Of a DNA stretch of 64,000 nt, positions 24,593 through 34,531 are shown one piece after another; the stretch's first letter is position 1; each line of letters starts with the position of its first letter. Source of the DNA: Saliniramus sp050485405 (GTDB taxonomy: Bacteria; Pseudomonadota; Alphaproteobacteria; Rhizobiales; Beijerinckiaceae); assembly GCA_050485405.1 (NCBI GenBank), contig JBJHBI010000017.1, positions 1-64,000 of the forward strand, given 5' to 3'. The position numbers were made by a program, and so were the translations under genes. Under the pieces are notes generated by a model that was not told where the DNA came from, ran no database searches, and saw only the letters and a list, made by a program, of their open reading frames with translations.

Positions 24593-25165
24593 GTGGCCGA
24601 GTCCAGACTCTCAAGCGGTTCGATCGTGTCCGGCGTCGCCGGGCGCTACGCATCCGCCCTGTTCGAGCTTGCACAGGAAGCCGACGCGATCGACGAGGTT
24701 GCCCAGAAACTCGCGATCATCGAGGCGCTGGCCGCCGAGAGCGAGGATCTGCGCCGCCTCCTCGCCAGTCCCGTCTTTTCCGCCGAGGAACAGCTCGCGG
24801 GCATGTCCGCCGTCGCCGACAAGGCCGGTGTGACGGGAATCGCAGGTAATTTCGTCAGGCTCGTGGCGTCGAAGCGGCGCCTGTTCCTGCTTCTGCCGAT
24901 GATCCGGGGTTACCGCGCGCTGGTCGCGCGGGCCAAGGGCATCGTCAATGCCGAGGTGCGGCTGGCGGAGGAGCCCTCCGCCGCCATGCTCGATGAAATC
25001 AAGGCGACCTTGCGTGAGGTCGCTGCCGCCGAGGTGGATGTCGACGTGAAGATAGACCCTGCGCTGATCGGCGGCATCGTCGTGAAGGTCGGCAGCCGCA
25101 TGGTCGATTCGAGCCTTCGCACCAAACTCAATTCCCTCCGTCTTGCGATGAAAGAGGTCCGCTGA
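24593..25165 (+). CDS. atpH: ATP synthase F1 subunit delta
   Basis: A 190-residue delta subunit (OSCP-like), starting at GTG. It shows VSGVAGRYASALFELAQEAD at the N-terminus and VDVKIDPALIGGIVVKVGSRMVDSSLRTKLNSL at the C-terminus, shown here only as landmarks of family blocks. Delta joins the top of F1 to the peripheral stalk b subunits. It begins the F1 operon atpHAGDC; as usual in alphaproteobacteria the F0 genes are elsewhere. Its stop overlaps the atpA ATG by one base. Confidence 0.96.
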   Translation: MAESRLSSGSIVSGVAGRYASALFELAQEADAIDEVAQKLAIIEALAAESEDLRRLLASPVFSAEEQLAGMSAVADKAGVTGIAGNFVRLVASKRRLFLLLPMIRGYRALVARAKGIVNAEVRLAEEPSAAMLDEIKATLREVAAAEVDVDVKIDPALIGGIVVKVGSRMVDSSLRTKLNSLRLAMKEVR

Positions 25166-26700
25166 TGGACATTCGAGCCGCTGAGATCTCCACGATCCTC
25201 AAAGAGCAGATCAAGAACTTCGGCAAGGAAGCCGAAGTCACCGAAGTCGGCCAGGTCCTGTCCGTCGGTGACGGCATCGCCCGTTGCTACGGCCTCGACA
25301 AGGTCCAGGCCGGTGAGATGGTCGAATTCGAATCGGGCGTGCGCGGCATGGCCCTGAACCTCGAAATCGACAATGTCGGTATCGTGATCTTCGGCTCCGA
25401 CCGCGAGATCAAGGAAGGCCAGACGGTCAAGCGCACCGGCGCGATCGTGGACGCCCCCGTCGGCAAGGGCCTGCTCGGCCGCGTCGTAGACGCGCTCGGC
25501 AATCCCATCGACGGCAAGGGCCCGATCGAGGCCACCGAGCGTCGCCGGGTCGACGTCAAGGCGCCGGGCATCATTCCCCGCAAGTCGGTGCACGAGCCGA
25601 TGGCGACGGGCCTCAAGGCGATCGACGCGCTGATCCCGATCGGTCGTGGCCAGCGCGAACTGATCATCGGCGACCGTCAGACCGGCAAGACCGCCATCGC
25701 CCTCGACACCATGCTCAACCAGAAGCCGCTGAACGTCGAAGGCGCTCCCGAGAGCCAGAAGCTCTACTGCGTCTACGTCGCCGTCGGCCAGAAGCGGTCG
25801 ACCGTGGCCCAGTTCGTGAAGGTGCTCGAAGAGCAGGGCGCGCTCGAATATTCGATCGTCGTCGCGGCCACCGCCTCCGATCCGGCGCCGATGCAGTTCC
25901 TCGCGCCGTTCACCGGTTGCGCCATGGGCGAGTATTTCCGCGACAACGGCATGCACGCCGTGATCACCTATGACGATCTGTCCAAGCAGGCCGTCTCCTA
26001 CCGCCAGATGTCGCTGCTGCTGCGCCGTCCGCCGGGCCGCGAAGCTTATCCGGGTGACGTCTTCTACCTGCATTCGCGCCTGCTCGAGCGTGCCGCGAAG
26101 ATGAACGAGGACGAGGGTTCCGGTTCGCTGACCGCGCTTCCGGTCATCGAGACCCAGGCCAACGACGTCTCGGCCTACATCCCCACCAACGTGATCTCGA
26201 TCACCGACGGCCAGATCTTCCTCGAGACGGACCTGTTCTACCAGGGTATCCGTCCGGCGGTGAATGTCGGTCTCTCGGTGTCGCGCGTGGGCTCCTCGGC
26301 CCAGACCAAGGCGACGAAGAAGGTCGCGGGCAAGATCAAGGGCGAGCTCGCGCAGTATCGCGAGATGGCGGCCTTCGCCCAGTTCGGTTCGGATCTCGAC
26401 GCCACCACCCAGCGCCTGCTCAACCGCGGCGCGCGCCTGACCGAGCTCCTGAAGCAGCCGCAATTCTCGCCGCTGAAGATGGAAGAGCAGGTCTGCGTGA
26501 TCTGGGCCGGCACCAACGGCTATCTCGACCAGCTGCCCGTCTCCAAGGCTCGCGCCTTCGAGGACGGCCTGCTCGGCATCCTGCGTTCCAAGCACGAGGA
26601 CATCCTTGAGGCGATCCGCACTTCCGGCGATCTCAAGGACGATGTGTCCGGCAAGCTCAAGGGCGTCGTCGAGGATTTCTCGAAGACCTTCGCGGCCTGA
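25165..26700 (+). CDS. atpA: ATP synthase F1 subunit alpha
   Basis: A 511-residue alpha subunit with the non-catalytic nucleotide site GDRQTGKTAIALDT (Walker A near residue 170), LRRPPGREAYPGDVFYLHSR, and the catalytic-interface arginine within NVGLSVSRVGSSAQ. Three alpha and three beta subunits form the F1 hexamer in the cytoplasm. It starts on the last base of atpH and is followed after 77 bases by atpG; that spacer holds a GC hairpin. Confidence 0.98.
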   Translation: MDIRAAEISTILKEQIKNFGKEAEVTEVGQVLSVGDGIARCYGLDKVQAGEMVEFESGVRGMALNLEIDNVGIVIFGSDREIKEGQTVKRTGAIVDAPVGKGLLGRVVDALGNPIDGKGPIEATERRRVDVKAPGIIPRKSVHEPMATGLKAIDALIPIGRGQRELIIGDRQTGKTAIALDTMLNQKPLNVEGAPESQKLYCVYVAVGQKRSTVAQFVKVLEEQGALEYSIVVAATASDPAPMQFLAPFTGCAMGEYFRDNGMHAVITYDDLSKQAVSYRQMSLLLRRPPGREAYPGDVFYLHSRLLERAAKMNEDEGSGSLTALPVIETQANDVSAYIPTNVISITDGQIFLETDLFYQGIRPAVNVGLSVSRVGSSAQTKATKKVAGKIKGELAQYREMAAFAQFGSDLDATTQRLLNRGARLTELLKQPQFSPLKMEEQVCVIWAGTNGYLDQLPVSKARAFEDGLLGILRSKHEDILEAIRTSGDLKDDVSGKLKGVVEDFSKTFAA

Positions 26701-26717
26701 GGCCGGCTTCGTTTCGC

Positions 26718-26741
26718 GCCGGGCGCCTTCGCGTGCCCGGC
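26718..26741 (+). other. Hairpin in the atpA-atpG spacer
   Basis: GCCGGGC at 26718-26724 pairs with GCCCGGC at 26735-26741 across a 10-base loop. There is no U-tract, so it is more likely an RNA-processing or stability element than a terminator. Confidence 0.4.
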
Positions 26742-26777
26742 TGAACCTTCGACAGTCTTGAAAGGTCCGCACGTCCC

Positions 26778-27674
26778 ATGGCGTCACTCAAGGATCTGCG
26801 AAACCGCATCGCCTCGGTGAAGGCGACGCAGAAAATCACCAAGGCCATGCAGATGGTGGCCGCGGCGAAGCTGCGCCGGGCCCAGTCCGCGGCGGAAGCG
26901 GCGCGACCCTATGCCGAGCGCATGGCGGTGGTGCTCTCCAACCTCGCCGCCGGCGTCTCCCAGGGCGATGCCGAGCTGCCGCGCATGCTCACCGGTACCG
27001 GCGACGACAAGACCCATCTGCTCGTCGTCTGCACGGCCGAACGCGGCCTGTGCGGCGCCTTCAATTCGTCGATCGCGCGTCTGGCGCGTGAGCACGCCAA
27101 CAGGCTCCTCGCCGAAGGCAAGACGGTCAAGATCATCTGCGTCGGCAAGAAGGGCTACGACATCCTGCGTCGGCAGTTCTCGAAGCTGATCATCGAATTC
27201 GTCGATCTGCGCGAAGTGCGCCATGTCGGCTACGAAGAAGCCGATATGGTCGGTCGCAAGGTGATCCAGCTCTTCGACGAGGGCGAATTCGACGTCGCGA
27301 CCCTGTTCTATTCGCGCTTCAGATCCGTGATCGCCCAGATCCCGACGGCCCAGCAGATCATCCCGGCGCAGGTCGCCCGGAAAGACGATGGCGAGGCCGG
27401 CTCCGGCGACGGCGGCGAATCACTCTACGAATACGAGCCTTCGCAACAAGCCATTCTCGGCACGCTGCTGCCGAAGAACCTGTCCGTGCAGATCTTCACC
27501 GCGCTTCTCGAAAACGCCGCATCCGAACAGGGCGCGCGCATGTCCGCGATGGACAGCGCCACCCGCAATGCCGGCGAGATGATCAAGAAGCAGACGCTGA
27601 TCTACAACCGCACGCGTCAGGCGCAGATCACGAAGGAACTCATTGAAATCATCTCGGGCGCCGAGGCGCTCTGA
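26778..27674 (+). CDS. atpG: ATP synthase F1 subunit gamma
   Basis: A 298-residue gamma subunit, the rotor shaft. The N-terminal helix MASLKDLRNRIASVKATQKI with TKAMQMVAAAKLRRAQ and the C-terminal helix ASEQGARMSAMDSATRNAGE are the two conserved coiled segments. The central Rossmann-like part contains TAERGLCGAFNSSIARLA. A short Asp/Gly-rich insert (residues about 198-212) is not conserved. atpD follows after 22 bases. Confidence 0.97.
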   Translation: MASLKDLRNRIASVKATQKITKAMQMVAAAKLRRAQSAAEAARPYAERMAVVLSNLAAGVSQGDAELPRMLTGTGDDKTHLLVVCTAERGLCGAFNSSIARLAREHANRLLAEGKTVKIICVGKKGYDILRRQFSKLIIEFVDLREVRHVGYEEADMVGRKVIQLFDEGEFDVATLFYSRFRSVIAQIPTAQQIIPAQVARKDDGEAGSGDGGESLYEYEPSQQAILGTLLPKNLSVQIFTALLENAASEQGARMSAMDSATRNAGEMIKKQTLIYNRTRQAQITKELIEIISGAEAL

Positions 27675-27696
27675 GTTTCCAAGAGGACGAGATACC

Positions 27697-29118
<1,422 letters not shown>

Positions 29119-29136
29119 GCCTCTGATCGAGAGACA

Positions 29137-29160
29137 GGCCCGGTCGCACGAGACCGGGCC
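29137..29160 (+). other. Hairpin in the atpD-atpC spacer
   Basis: GGCCCGGTC at 29137-29145 is exactly complementary to 29152-29160 with a 6-base loop. It lies 19 bases after the atpD stop and has no U-tract. It may stabilise the atpD mRNA end or partly reduce transcription into atpC. Confidence 0.45.
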
Positions 29161-29223
29161 GCGATCCGCCCCGGCGGGTCGCATCGGCAATGACCGCACA
29201 GCTAGCGCATCAGGAACGAAGCC

Positions 29224-29625
29224 ATGGCCACCTTCCACTTCGAACTCGTCGCCCCGGAACGGATTCTCTATTCCGGCGAAGTCGAGGCCGTGGAACTGCC
29301 CGCCACCGAGGGCGACATGACGGTTCTCGCCGGCCATGCCCCGGCCATGACCACGCTGCAGACCGGCTTCCTCGTCGTCGGCGAGGGTGGCGGCAAGGGC
29401 AAGCGCATCCTGATCCAGGGCGGCTTCGCCGATATCGGCCCCAAGGGCGCGACCATCCTCGCCGAGCGGGCGACCCCGGTCGAGGAGCTCACCGTGGCCT
29501 CCCTCGAAGAAGAGATCCTGCGCGTGCGCACGACGGCCGATTCCAAGGAAGAAGGCCCGGAGAAGGAAGCGCTCAAGGCCGCAATCCACAGGCTCGAAGA
29601 GGCGAAGGCCGCCTTGCGCGCCTGA
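29224..29625 (+). CDS. atpC: ATP synthase F1 subunit epsilon
   Basis: A 133-residue epsilon subunit. The N-terminal beta-sandwich has FELVAPERILYSGEVEAVEL, ATEGDMTVLAGHAPAMTTL, and GGFADIGPKGATILAE, all family landmarks. The C-terminal helical part is short and less conserved. Epsilon links gamma to the c-ring and can inhibit ATP hydrolysis. It is the last gene of the operon, 105 bases after atpD, and is followed by two hairpins. Confidence 0.96.
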   Translation: MATFHFELVAPERILYSGEVEAVELPATEGDMTVLAGHAPAMTTLQTGFLVVGEGGGKGKRILIQGGFADIGPKGATILAERATPVEELTVASLEEEILRVRTTADSKEEGPEKEALKAAIHRLEEAKAALRA

Positions 29626-29626
29626 G

Positions 29627-29692
29627 GCCGGGCGATGCATGCCCGGCATGAAGTGGTGATCTGAACATTAAAGGGCGGCGCGAGCCGCCCTT
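29627..29692 (+). terminator. Double hairpin ending the atp operon
   Basis: Two stems follow the atpC stop. The first pairs 29627-29633 (GCCGGGC) with 29641-29647. The second pairs AAGGGCGGC (29671-29679) with GCCGCCCTT (29684-29692) around a GCGA tetraloop. Only two T end the second stem, so efficiency is uncertain, but position and shape fit a terminator. Confidence 0.6.
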
Positions 29693-29947
29693 AGCATGTC
29701 GGGACGCCTCCACCTATGCATCCTCCGCCCCTGCTCACCCTCTGCTCATCCTTTGCTCTTGCCGATCCGGCCTTCCGCGTGCAGCATCGCCGCCCGGGCA
29801 TCGATCATCGCGATGCCGCGCAGGCTGTGCGTCGCGTCGGTCGGTGGCGATCGGGCGCGGCGTGAAGGCCGCCGCCTCGTAACGAATCGCAACGCCCGGA
29901 CCGGAAGGGTCGGGCGACAGGGCGCACCGTTCATCCGGAGAACCTTC
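29693..29947. other. Spacer between atpC terminator and stress-protein gene
   Basis: Together with the hairpins this forms a 322-base gene-free stretch. It is less structured and has a pyrimidine-rich start. I see no convincing promoter, RNA gene or conserved short protein. The stress-protein mRNA presumably starts in it. Confidence 0.4.
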
Positions 29948-30448
29948 ATGGCCTATTCCCGACGACGATCCTACGAACCCGGACACCGACCGAAATTCCT
30001 CGTCATCGTCGACGATACCCAGGAATGCGCCCGCGCCGTGCGCTTCGCCGCCCGCCGTGTCGCGCGGCTCGGCGCCAAGCTCGTCCTGCTTTCGGTATCG
30101 GAGGCGCCGGACGGGTTCGAATGGCTCGGCGTCGGCGACGTCATGCGCGCAGAAGCCGAGGAGGAGGCGCAGGAGCGCCTCGAGCAATCAGCCGAAATCG
30201 CCCGCGAGGCCGCAGGCGTACAAGCCGAGCTCGCGATCCGCATGGGCGCGAAGACCGATGAAATCCTGAAACTGATCGAGGAAGACGAAGACATCTCCTT
30301 CCTCGTTCTGGCCGCCGGCACCGCCACGGAAGGCCCCGGCCCCCTCGTCACCAGCCTCGCCGGCAAGGCCGCCTCGACCTATCCCGTCCCGGTCGTGATC
30401 GTGCCCGGCGGCCTGACCGACGAGGAAATCGACGCGATCGCCGGCTGA
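29948..30448 (+). CDS. Universal stress protein (UspA family), single domain
   Basis: A 166-residue Usp-fold protein. The first strand is KFLVIVDDTQECARAVRFAARRV, followed by LVLLSVSEAPDGFEW and the C-terminal FLVLAAGTATEGPGPL and PVPVVIVPGGL. The usual ATP-binding pattern G-2x-G-9x-G(S/T) is not clearly kept, so nucleotide binding is doubtful. A basic N-terminal tail (MAYSRRRSYEPGHRPK) precedes the fold. The ATG at 29948 follows CCGGAGAA at a good distance. The DUF1989 gene starts 4 bases after its stop, so the two are probably co-transcribed. Confidence 0.82.
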   Translation: MAYSRRRSYEPGHRPKFLVIVDDTQECARAVRFAARRVARLGAKLVLLSVSEAPDGFEWLGVGDVMRAEAEEEAQERLEQSAEIAREAAGVQAELAIRMGAKTDEILKLIEEDEDISFLVLAAGTATEGPGPLVTSLAGKAASTYPVPVVIVPGGLTDEEIDAIAG

Positions 30449-30452
30449 GCGC

Positions 30453-31328
30453 ATGACCGCCGAGAAACCGTTCCCGGAATTCCCACCGCAAGCTCCGAGC
30501 GACGCCGCAACGCGCCGCGCGGCACCCGCCGTGATCTGCTATCCGACGGATACGCTGCCCCCGCCGGACATGGCCGCCTACCGTGCGGCACGCGAAAGCC
30601 TCGTCTCCCGCGCGACGATCATCGTCCCGCCGCGCGAGGCTGCCTGTTTCGAGGTGCCCGCCGGCTGGTTCTTCCGGATACGCTCGATCGAGGGACCGCA
30701 GGTCGGGGATCTCGATCTGTTCAATGCCCGCGATCACGCGGAGCGCTTCTTCTCAGGCAAGACGCGCGCGCTCCACGGCACCCATGTGGGCACCGGCGAC
30801 CGGCTATGGTCGAACCTGCCGTTCCTGCGGCCCATGGCGACCATCACCCACGATACGCTGGGCTGGTACGGGATCGATGCGGATGGAGGCGGGGTGCATG
30901 ACGTCATCGGAACGCGCTGCGACCCGTATACGCATCATTTGCTGAGCGGCGGGGGCAGCTATCACCATTGCTGTCATTCGAACCTCACCCGCGCCTTCGC
31001 CCGCCATACCGGGCAGGAGGCCGCCGCCGTCGAGGCCGATATCCATGACGTGCTCAACGTATTCATGTGCACGGGCTTCACCCGCGATACGGGGCAATAT
31101 TTCATGAAGGCGAGCCCGGTGCGACCGGGCGACTTCCTCGAATGCTTCGCCGAGATCGATCTGCTCGGCGTGCTCTCCGCCTGTCCGGGCGGTGACTGTT
31201 CGAGCACGCATTCGAGCGACGAAGCACGCTGTTTCCCGCTCGAAGTCGAGATCCTTGAGCCGCAAGCGCCGCCGACCGGCTGGAAACCACCCGCCATCAA
31301 CGGCTATGACCGTTCTCACGGCCTCTGA
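30453..31328 (+). CDS. DUF1989 / urea carboxylase-associated family protein
   Basis: A 291-residue protein of the DUF1989 family. Landmarks are VPAGWFFRIRSIEGPQVGDL, DLFNARDHAERF, and the Cys/His-rich block SYHHCCHSNLTRAFARH, which may bind metal; CSSTHSSDEARCFPLEVEI ends the domain. Members are often found with urea carboxylase and urea or amine metabolism, but no such gene is near here, so the function stays open. It starts 4 bases after the stress-protein stop. It ends convergent with the L,D-transpeptidase gene across 92 bases. Confidence 0.82.
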   Translation: MTAEKPFPEFPPQAPSDAATRRAAPAVICYPTDTLPPPDMAAYRAARESLVSRATIIVPPREAACFEVPAGWFFRIRSIEGPQVGDLDLFNARDHAERFFSGKTRALHGTHVGTGDRLWSNLPFLRPMATITHDTLGWYGIDADGGGVHDVIGTRCDPYTHHLLSGGGSYHHCCHSNLTRAFARHTGQEAAAVEADIHDVLNVFMCTGFTRDTGQYFMKASPVRPGDFLECFAEIDLLGVLSACPGGDCSSTHSSDEARCFPLEVEILEPQAPPTGWKPPAINGYDRSHGL

Positions 31329-31386
31329 TCGCCGACGCATGCGTCGATCTCACAGGGACTGATCGGGGCATCGGGCGGATCGGTTC

Positions 31387-31413
31387 TCCGCCGGACGGTA
31401 TCCATCCGGCGGA
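31387..31413. terminator. Hairpin between convergent genes, probable bidirectional terminator
   Basis: TCCGCCGGA at 31387-31395 pairs exactly with TCCGGCGGA at 31405-31413 around a 9-base loop. It lies between two converging stop codons. No long T-run flanks it on either side. Confidence 0.5.
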
Positions 31414-31420
31414 TCGATAC

Positions 31421-32032
31421 TCAGTTGCGCACGACGACCCGGGCACCGACGCGGACGCGATCATAGAGATGCTGGACATCGGCATTGGTCATGCGGATGC
31501 AGCCCGAAGAGACGGCCTGGCCGATCGTGTGCGGCTCGTTCGAGCCGTGAATCCGATAGAGCGTGCTGCCGATATAGAGGGCGCGCGCACCGAGCGGGTT
31601 ATCCGGCCCGCCGCGCATATGCACCGGCAGTTCCGGCTGGCGACGGCGCATGGCGGGCGGGGGACGCCAATCCGGCCATTCCCGTTTCATGCTGACCTGG
31701 TTGCGACCGGTCCAGGAGAATCCCTCGCGACCGACACCGACACCGTAGCGATAGGCCTTGCCGTCCTCGAGCACGAGATAGAGCGCCCGCTCGGAATTGC
31801 TGATCACGATCGAACCCGGCGGCTCGTTGGTCGTATAATCGACGACACGGCGCGGTGAGGGCACCGACGCATAGGTCGTGATGTGCTGATCGAGCGAATG
31901 GGTGCTCGTCTGAATGCCGCCGCGAACCAGTTCGTCCGCCGTATGTTGCGTACAGGCGCCGAGCACCATGACCAGCGCCGTCAGCCCGCCGATTATCAGG
32001 CTCCGGCGCGAACGCCGCGTAATCTCTCGCAT
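31421..32032 (-). CDS. L,D-transpeptidase (YkuD family) lipoprotein
   Basis: About 203 residues. The N-terminus MREITRRSRRSLIIGGLTAL leads into VMVLGAC, a lipoprotein signal with cysteine. The YkuD domain occupies the C-terminal 140 residues, with the active-site motif RIHGSNEPHTIG and SSGCIRM holding the catalytic His and Cys. Such enzymes form 3-3 peptidoglycan crosslinks or attach proteins to the wall in the periplasm. Three consecutive ATG codons are available; I use the innermost (32032), which stands 6 bases from GAGGGGG. Confidence 0.9.
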   Translation of the reverse strand: MREITRRSRRSLIIGGLTALVMVLGACTQHTADELVRGGIQTSTHSLDQHITTYASVPSPRRVVDYTTNEPPGSIVISNSERALYLVLEDGKAYRYGVGVGREGFSWTGRNQVSMKREWPDWRPPPAMRRRQPELPVHMRGGPDNPLGARALYIGSTLYRIHGSNEPHTIGQAVSSGCIRMTNADVQHLYDRVRVGARVVVRN

Positions 32033-32310
32033 CATCATCCCCCTCGCCCCGACCTCGAAGAGCACCCGGAAAGCCCTTCCGGTACCGGCTCTTCCACCAA
32101 TGTCGTCTCGATGACGAATGGTAAGCGAGAATGGTTAACGAAGCCATTCTTCCCCGCTGACCGGAAAAGGTCGGCGAAATATGACGTTTTCCTTGCAGAC
32201 GTGCAAATTTCCATCGGCGCAGACCGGCTGGAATTGATGGCGAGACGGGTTATCTTGTGCGCAAGCGCAAACATTCGCGTCTGATTCCTTCCAGCTTCCG
32301 GAGACCCTCG

Positions 32311-32916
32311 ATGCAAGCAACCCTTCGCCGTGCCGCCCTTCCCCTCATGCTGGCCGTGGCGCCTTTCGCCCTCGCGCCCCTCGCTTCCTCCGACGCCGCT
32401 GCGGCGGAGCGCTACGTTCTCGACGCCAGCCACAGCCAGATCGTGTTCAGCTACGATCACCTCGGTTTCTCGACCACCTACGGCATGTTCTCCGGCTTCG
32501 AGGGCGAGATCGTCTTCGATCAGGACGACCCGGCCGCGTCGTCGGTCACGGTGAGCTTCCCCGTGCGCTCGATGCTGACGGGCTGGGAAGAGCGTTTTGC
32601 GCATTTCATGTCCGACGACTTCTTCGGCGCTGCGGATGACGAGATGGTCAGCTTCGTCTCGACCGGTATCGAAGTCACCGGCGAGGACACCGCCCTGATC
32701 ACCGGCGACCTCACCCTCAACGAGATCACCCGCGAGGTCGTGCTCGACGCGCGCCTGAACGCCGCCGGCATGCATCCGATGGAAGAGCGCGAATGGGCCG
32801 GCTTCGACGCCACCACCACGCTCCTGCGCAGCGATTTCGATCTCGGGCTGTTCGCCCCCTTCGTCAGCGACGAGGTCGAGGTCGTGATCTCGGTCGAGGC
32901 GATGAAGGCCGATTGA
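32311..32916 (+). CDS. YceI family periplasmic protein
   Basis: A 201-residue protein with a signal peptide (cleavage near AAA-AERYV, about residue 31) and one YceI beta-barrel domain: YVLDASHSQIVFSYDHLGFS, FSGFEGEIVFDQDD, FMSDDFFGAADDEMVSFVST, and LTLNEITREVVLDARLN. YceI proteins bind long isoprenoid lipids in their cavity; roles in quinone handling and acid or base stress are proposed. The ATG at 32311 follows TTCCGGAGA. A hairpin and then a cytochrome b561-YceI fusion gene follow, so two YceI domains are encoded side by side. Confidence 0.92.
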   Translation: MQATLRRAALPLMLAVAPFALAPLASSDAAAAERYVLDASHSQIVFSYDHLGFSTTYGMFSGFEGEIVFDQDDPAASSVTVSFPVRSMLTGWEERFAHFMSDDFFGAADDEMVSFVSTGIEVTGEDTALITGDLTLNEITREVVLDARLNAAGMHPMEEREWAGFDATTTLLRSDFDLGLFAPFVSDEVEVVISVEAMKAD

Positions 32917-32927
32917 TCCGAACAGGC

Positions 32928-32953
32928 GCGGCGTGCCGCTAAGGGCACGCCGC
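32928..32953 (+). other. 10-bp stem hairpin between yceI and the b561-YceI gene
   Basis: GCGGCGTGCC (32928-32937) pairs exactly with GGCACGCCGC (32944-32953), loop GCTAAG. No U-tract follows. It could be a partial terminator or a processing site that lets the two genes be expressed unequally. Confidence 0.5.
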
Positions 32954-32988
32954 CGGTTCGATACGAACATCACGATGGAAGTGCCGTC

Positions 32989-34311
32989 ATGACCCAGTCC
33001 ACGAGCCAGGCCACCATGAACGACGACGCTGCGCATGCGGCGACGCCGCCGCCTCCGGCATGGCGCAATGGTACTGCGCGCTACGGGCGTGTCGCCATGG
33101 CGCTGCACTGGACGACGGCGCTTCTCATCCTCGTCGCCTTTCCGCTGGGCATGATCGCCAATGCCTGGCCCTACGAGACGACCGAACAATTCGCCGTGAA
33201 GGCGAATCTGTTTTCCGTGCACAAGACGCTCGGCATTGCGGCGTTCTTCGCCGCCCTCGCGCGGATCGTCTGGGCCGTGACGCAGACGCGTCCGGCGCCC
33301 CTTCATCCCGAGCGCCGGGGCGAGCGGTTCGTCGCCGAGGCGGTGCACTGGTCTCTCTACATCGCCATGCTGGTCGTCCCGCTGAGCGGCTGGGTCCATC
33401 ATGCGGCGACGACCGGGTTCGCGCCCATCCTGTGGCCGCTGCCGCAAGGGCTTCCCTTCGTGCCTCACTCGGTGGATCTCGCCGAAGCTGCCGGCGCCGT
33501 GCACTGGCTGTTCACCAAGGTCCTCGCTGCGAGCGTGCTTCTGCACATCGCCGGCGCGCTCAAGCATCATTATCTCGACCGCGACGATACGCTGCGGCGC
33601 ATGGTGCCGGGGACGCGTGTCGCGCAGCCTGCCGGTGCACATGCTGGCATGCCCACAGGTGGTCATGCGAGCGGCATGCGCTTCGCCCATGCTGGTGCGA
33701 TCGCCGCCTTCGCCGTCGCCATCCTCGCCATCGCCGCCGCACCGGCACTGCTCAGCCGCGACGCCCCGGCGCAGATCGCACAGGCCGGCACCGATACGGC
33801 GACCGCCGCATCGGCCGGCACGGACGGGCCGTCATGGCGGGTCGAAGAGGGACGCCTCGGCTTCGACGTCACCCAGATGGGCAGCAGCGTCTCGGGAAGC
33901 TTCGCCGACTGGAGCGCCACCATCACCTACGACCCGCAGGCTCCCGCCGAGAACCGCGGCGCCGTCGAAGTCCTGATCGCGATCGACAGCCTGAGCCTCG
34001 GCTCGGTCACGCGCCAGGCCAAGGGGTCGGACTTCCTCGACGTGGAGAACCATCCCACTTCCCGATTCGCCGCGACAATTCGTGAAACGGAGGAAGGCTA
34101 CGTGGCCGAGGGCGTGCTCGCACTCGCCGGGGCGGAGGTGCCGGTGAACCTGCCCTTCACGCTGGTACGCGACGGCGATCGTGCCACCGCCGAGGGGGTG
34201 GTTCGCGTCGATCGCCGCGATTTCGGCATCGGCGAATCGCACAGCGACGAGAGCGCCGTCGGCTTCTCAGTCGACATCGTCTTCGCGCTGGAAGCCGTCC
34301 GCGCGGATTGA
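32989..34311 (+). CDS. Cytochrome b561 fused to a YceI domain
   Basis: A 440-residue fusion. Residues about 28-205 are a four-helix cytochrome b561: RYGRVAMALHWTTALLILVA, NLFSVHKTLGIAAFFAALA, AVHWSLYIAMLVVPLSGWVHH and HWLFTKVLAASVLLHIAGALKHH, whose histidines fit paired b-haem ligands. After a linker and a fifth hydrophobic segment (about 240-260), residues 280-440 form a YceI domain (WRVEEGRLGFDVTQMGSSV to FSVDIVFALEAVRAD). The YceI part is expected on the periplasmic side. This suggests electron transfer involving a lipid or quinone bound by YceI. It follows a stand-alone yceI gene by 72 bases. Confidence 0.92.
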   Translation: MTQSTSQATMNDDAAHAATPPPPAWRNGTARYGRVAMALHWTTALLILVAFPLGMIANAWPYETTEQFAVKANLFSVHKTLGIAAFFAALARIVWAVTQTRPAPLHPERRGERFVAEAVHWSLYIAMLVVPLSGWVHHAATTGFAPILWPLPQGLPFVPHSVDLAEAAGAVHWLFTKVLAASVLLHIAGALKHHYLDRDDTLRRMVPGTRVAQPAGAHAGMPTGGHASGMRFAHAGAIAAFAVAILAIAAAPALLSRDAPAQIAQAGTDTATAASAGTDGPSWRVEEGRLGFDVTQMGSSVSGSFADWSATITYDPQAPAENRGAVEVLIAIDSLSLGSVTRQAKGSDFLDVENHPTSRFAATIRETEEGYVAEGVLALAGAEVPVNLPFTLVRDGDRATAEGVVRVDRRDFGIGESHSDESAVGFSVDIVFALEAVRAD

Positions 34312-34531
34312 AGCGGGTCGTGACGCGACTCGGCGAAACCGGTTATTCCTTTATCTTCGAATGCTTTGCGCCCCCACGCTCGCATGCCGCGCAGCCTGCG
34401 GCGACATGCGGGTCTGGCGAAGCCGCAGCCGGCACTCTACATTACAGTATCAACGGGATTGATCCTGCGGCCCGATCGTTTCATCATCCGGCTTCGGGTT
34501 CGTTCCACAAGCGGAGTTCAAGCCGTCGACA

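Noticed and set aside
24910..26787. 625-codon open frame antisense to atpA
   Set aside because: Shadow of the highly conserved alpha subunit, no ribosome site or domain.
31335..31346. GACGCATGCGTC palindrome after the DUF1989 gene
   Set aside because: Short, single and GC-rich; resemblance to the rpmJ terminator arm is limited to a few bases. No role can be supported.
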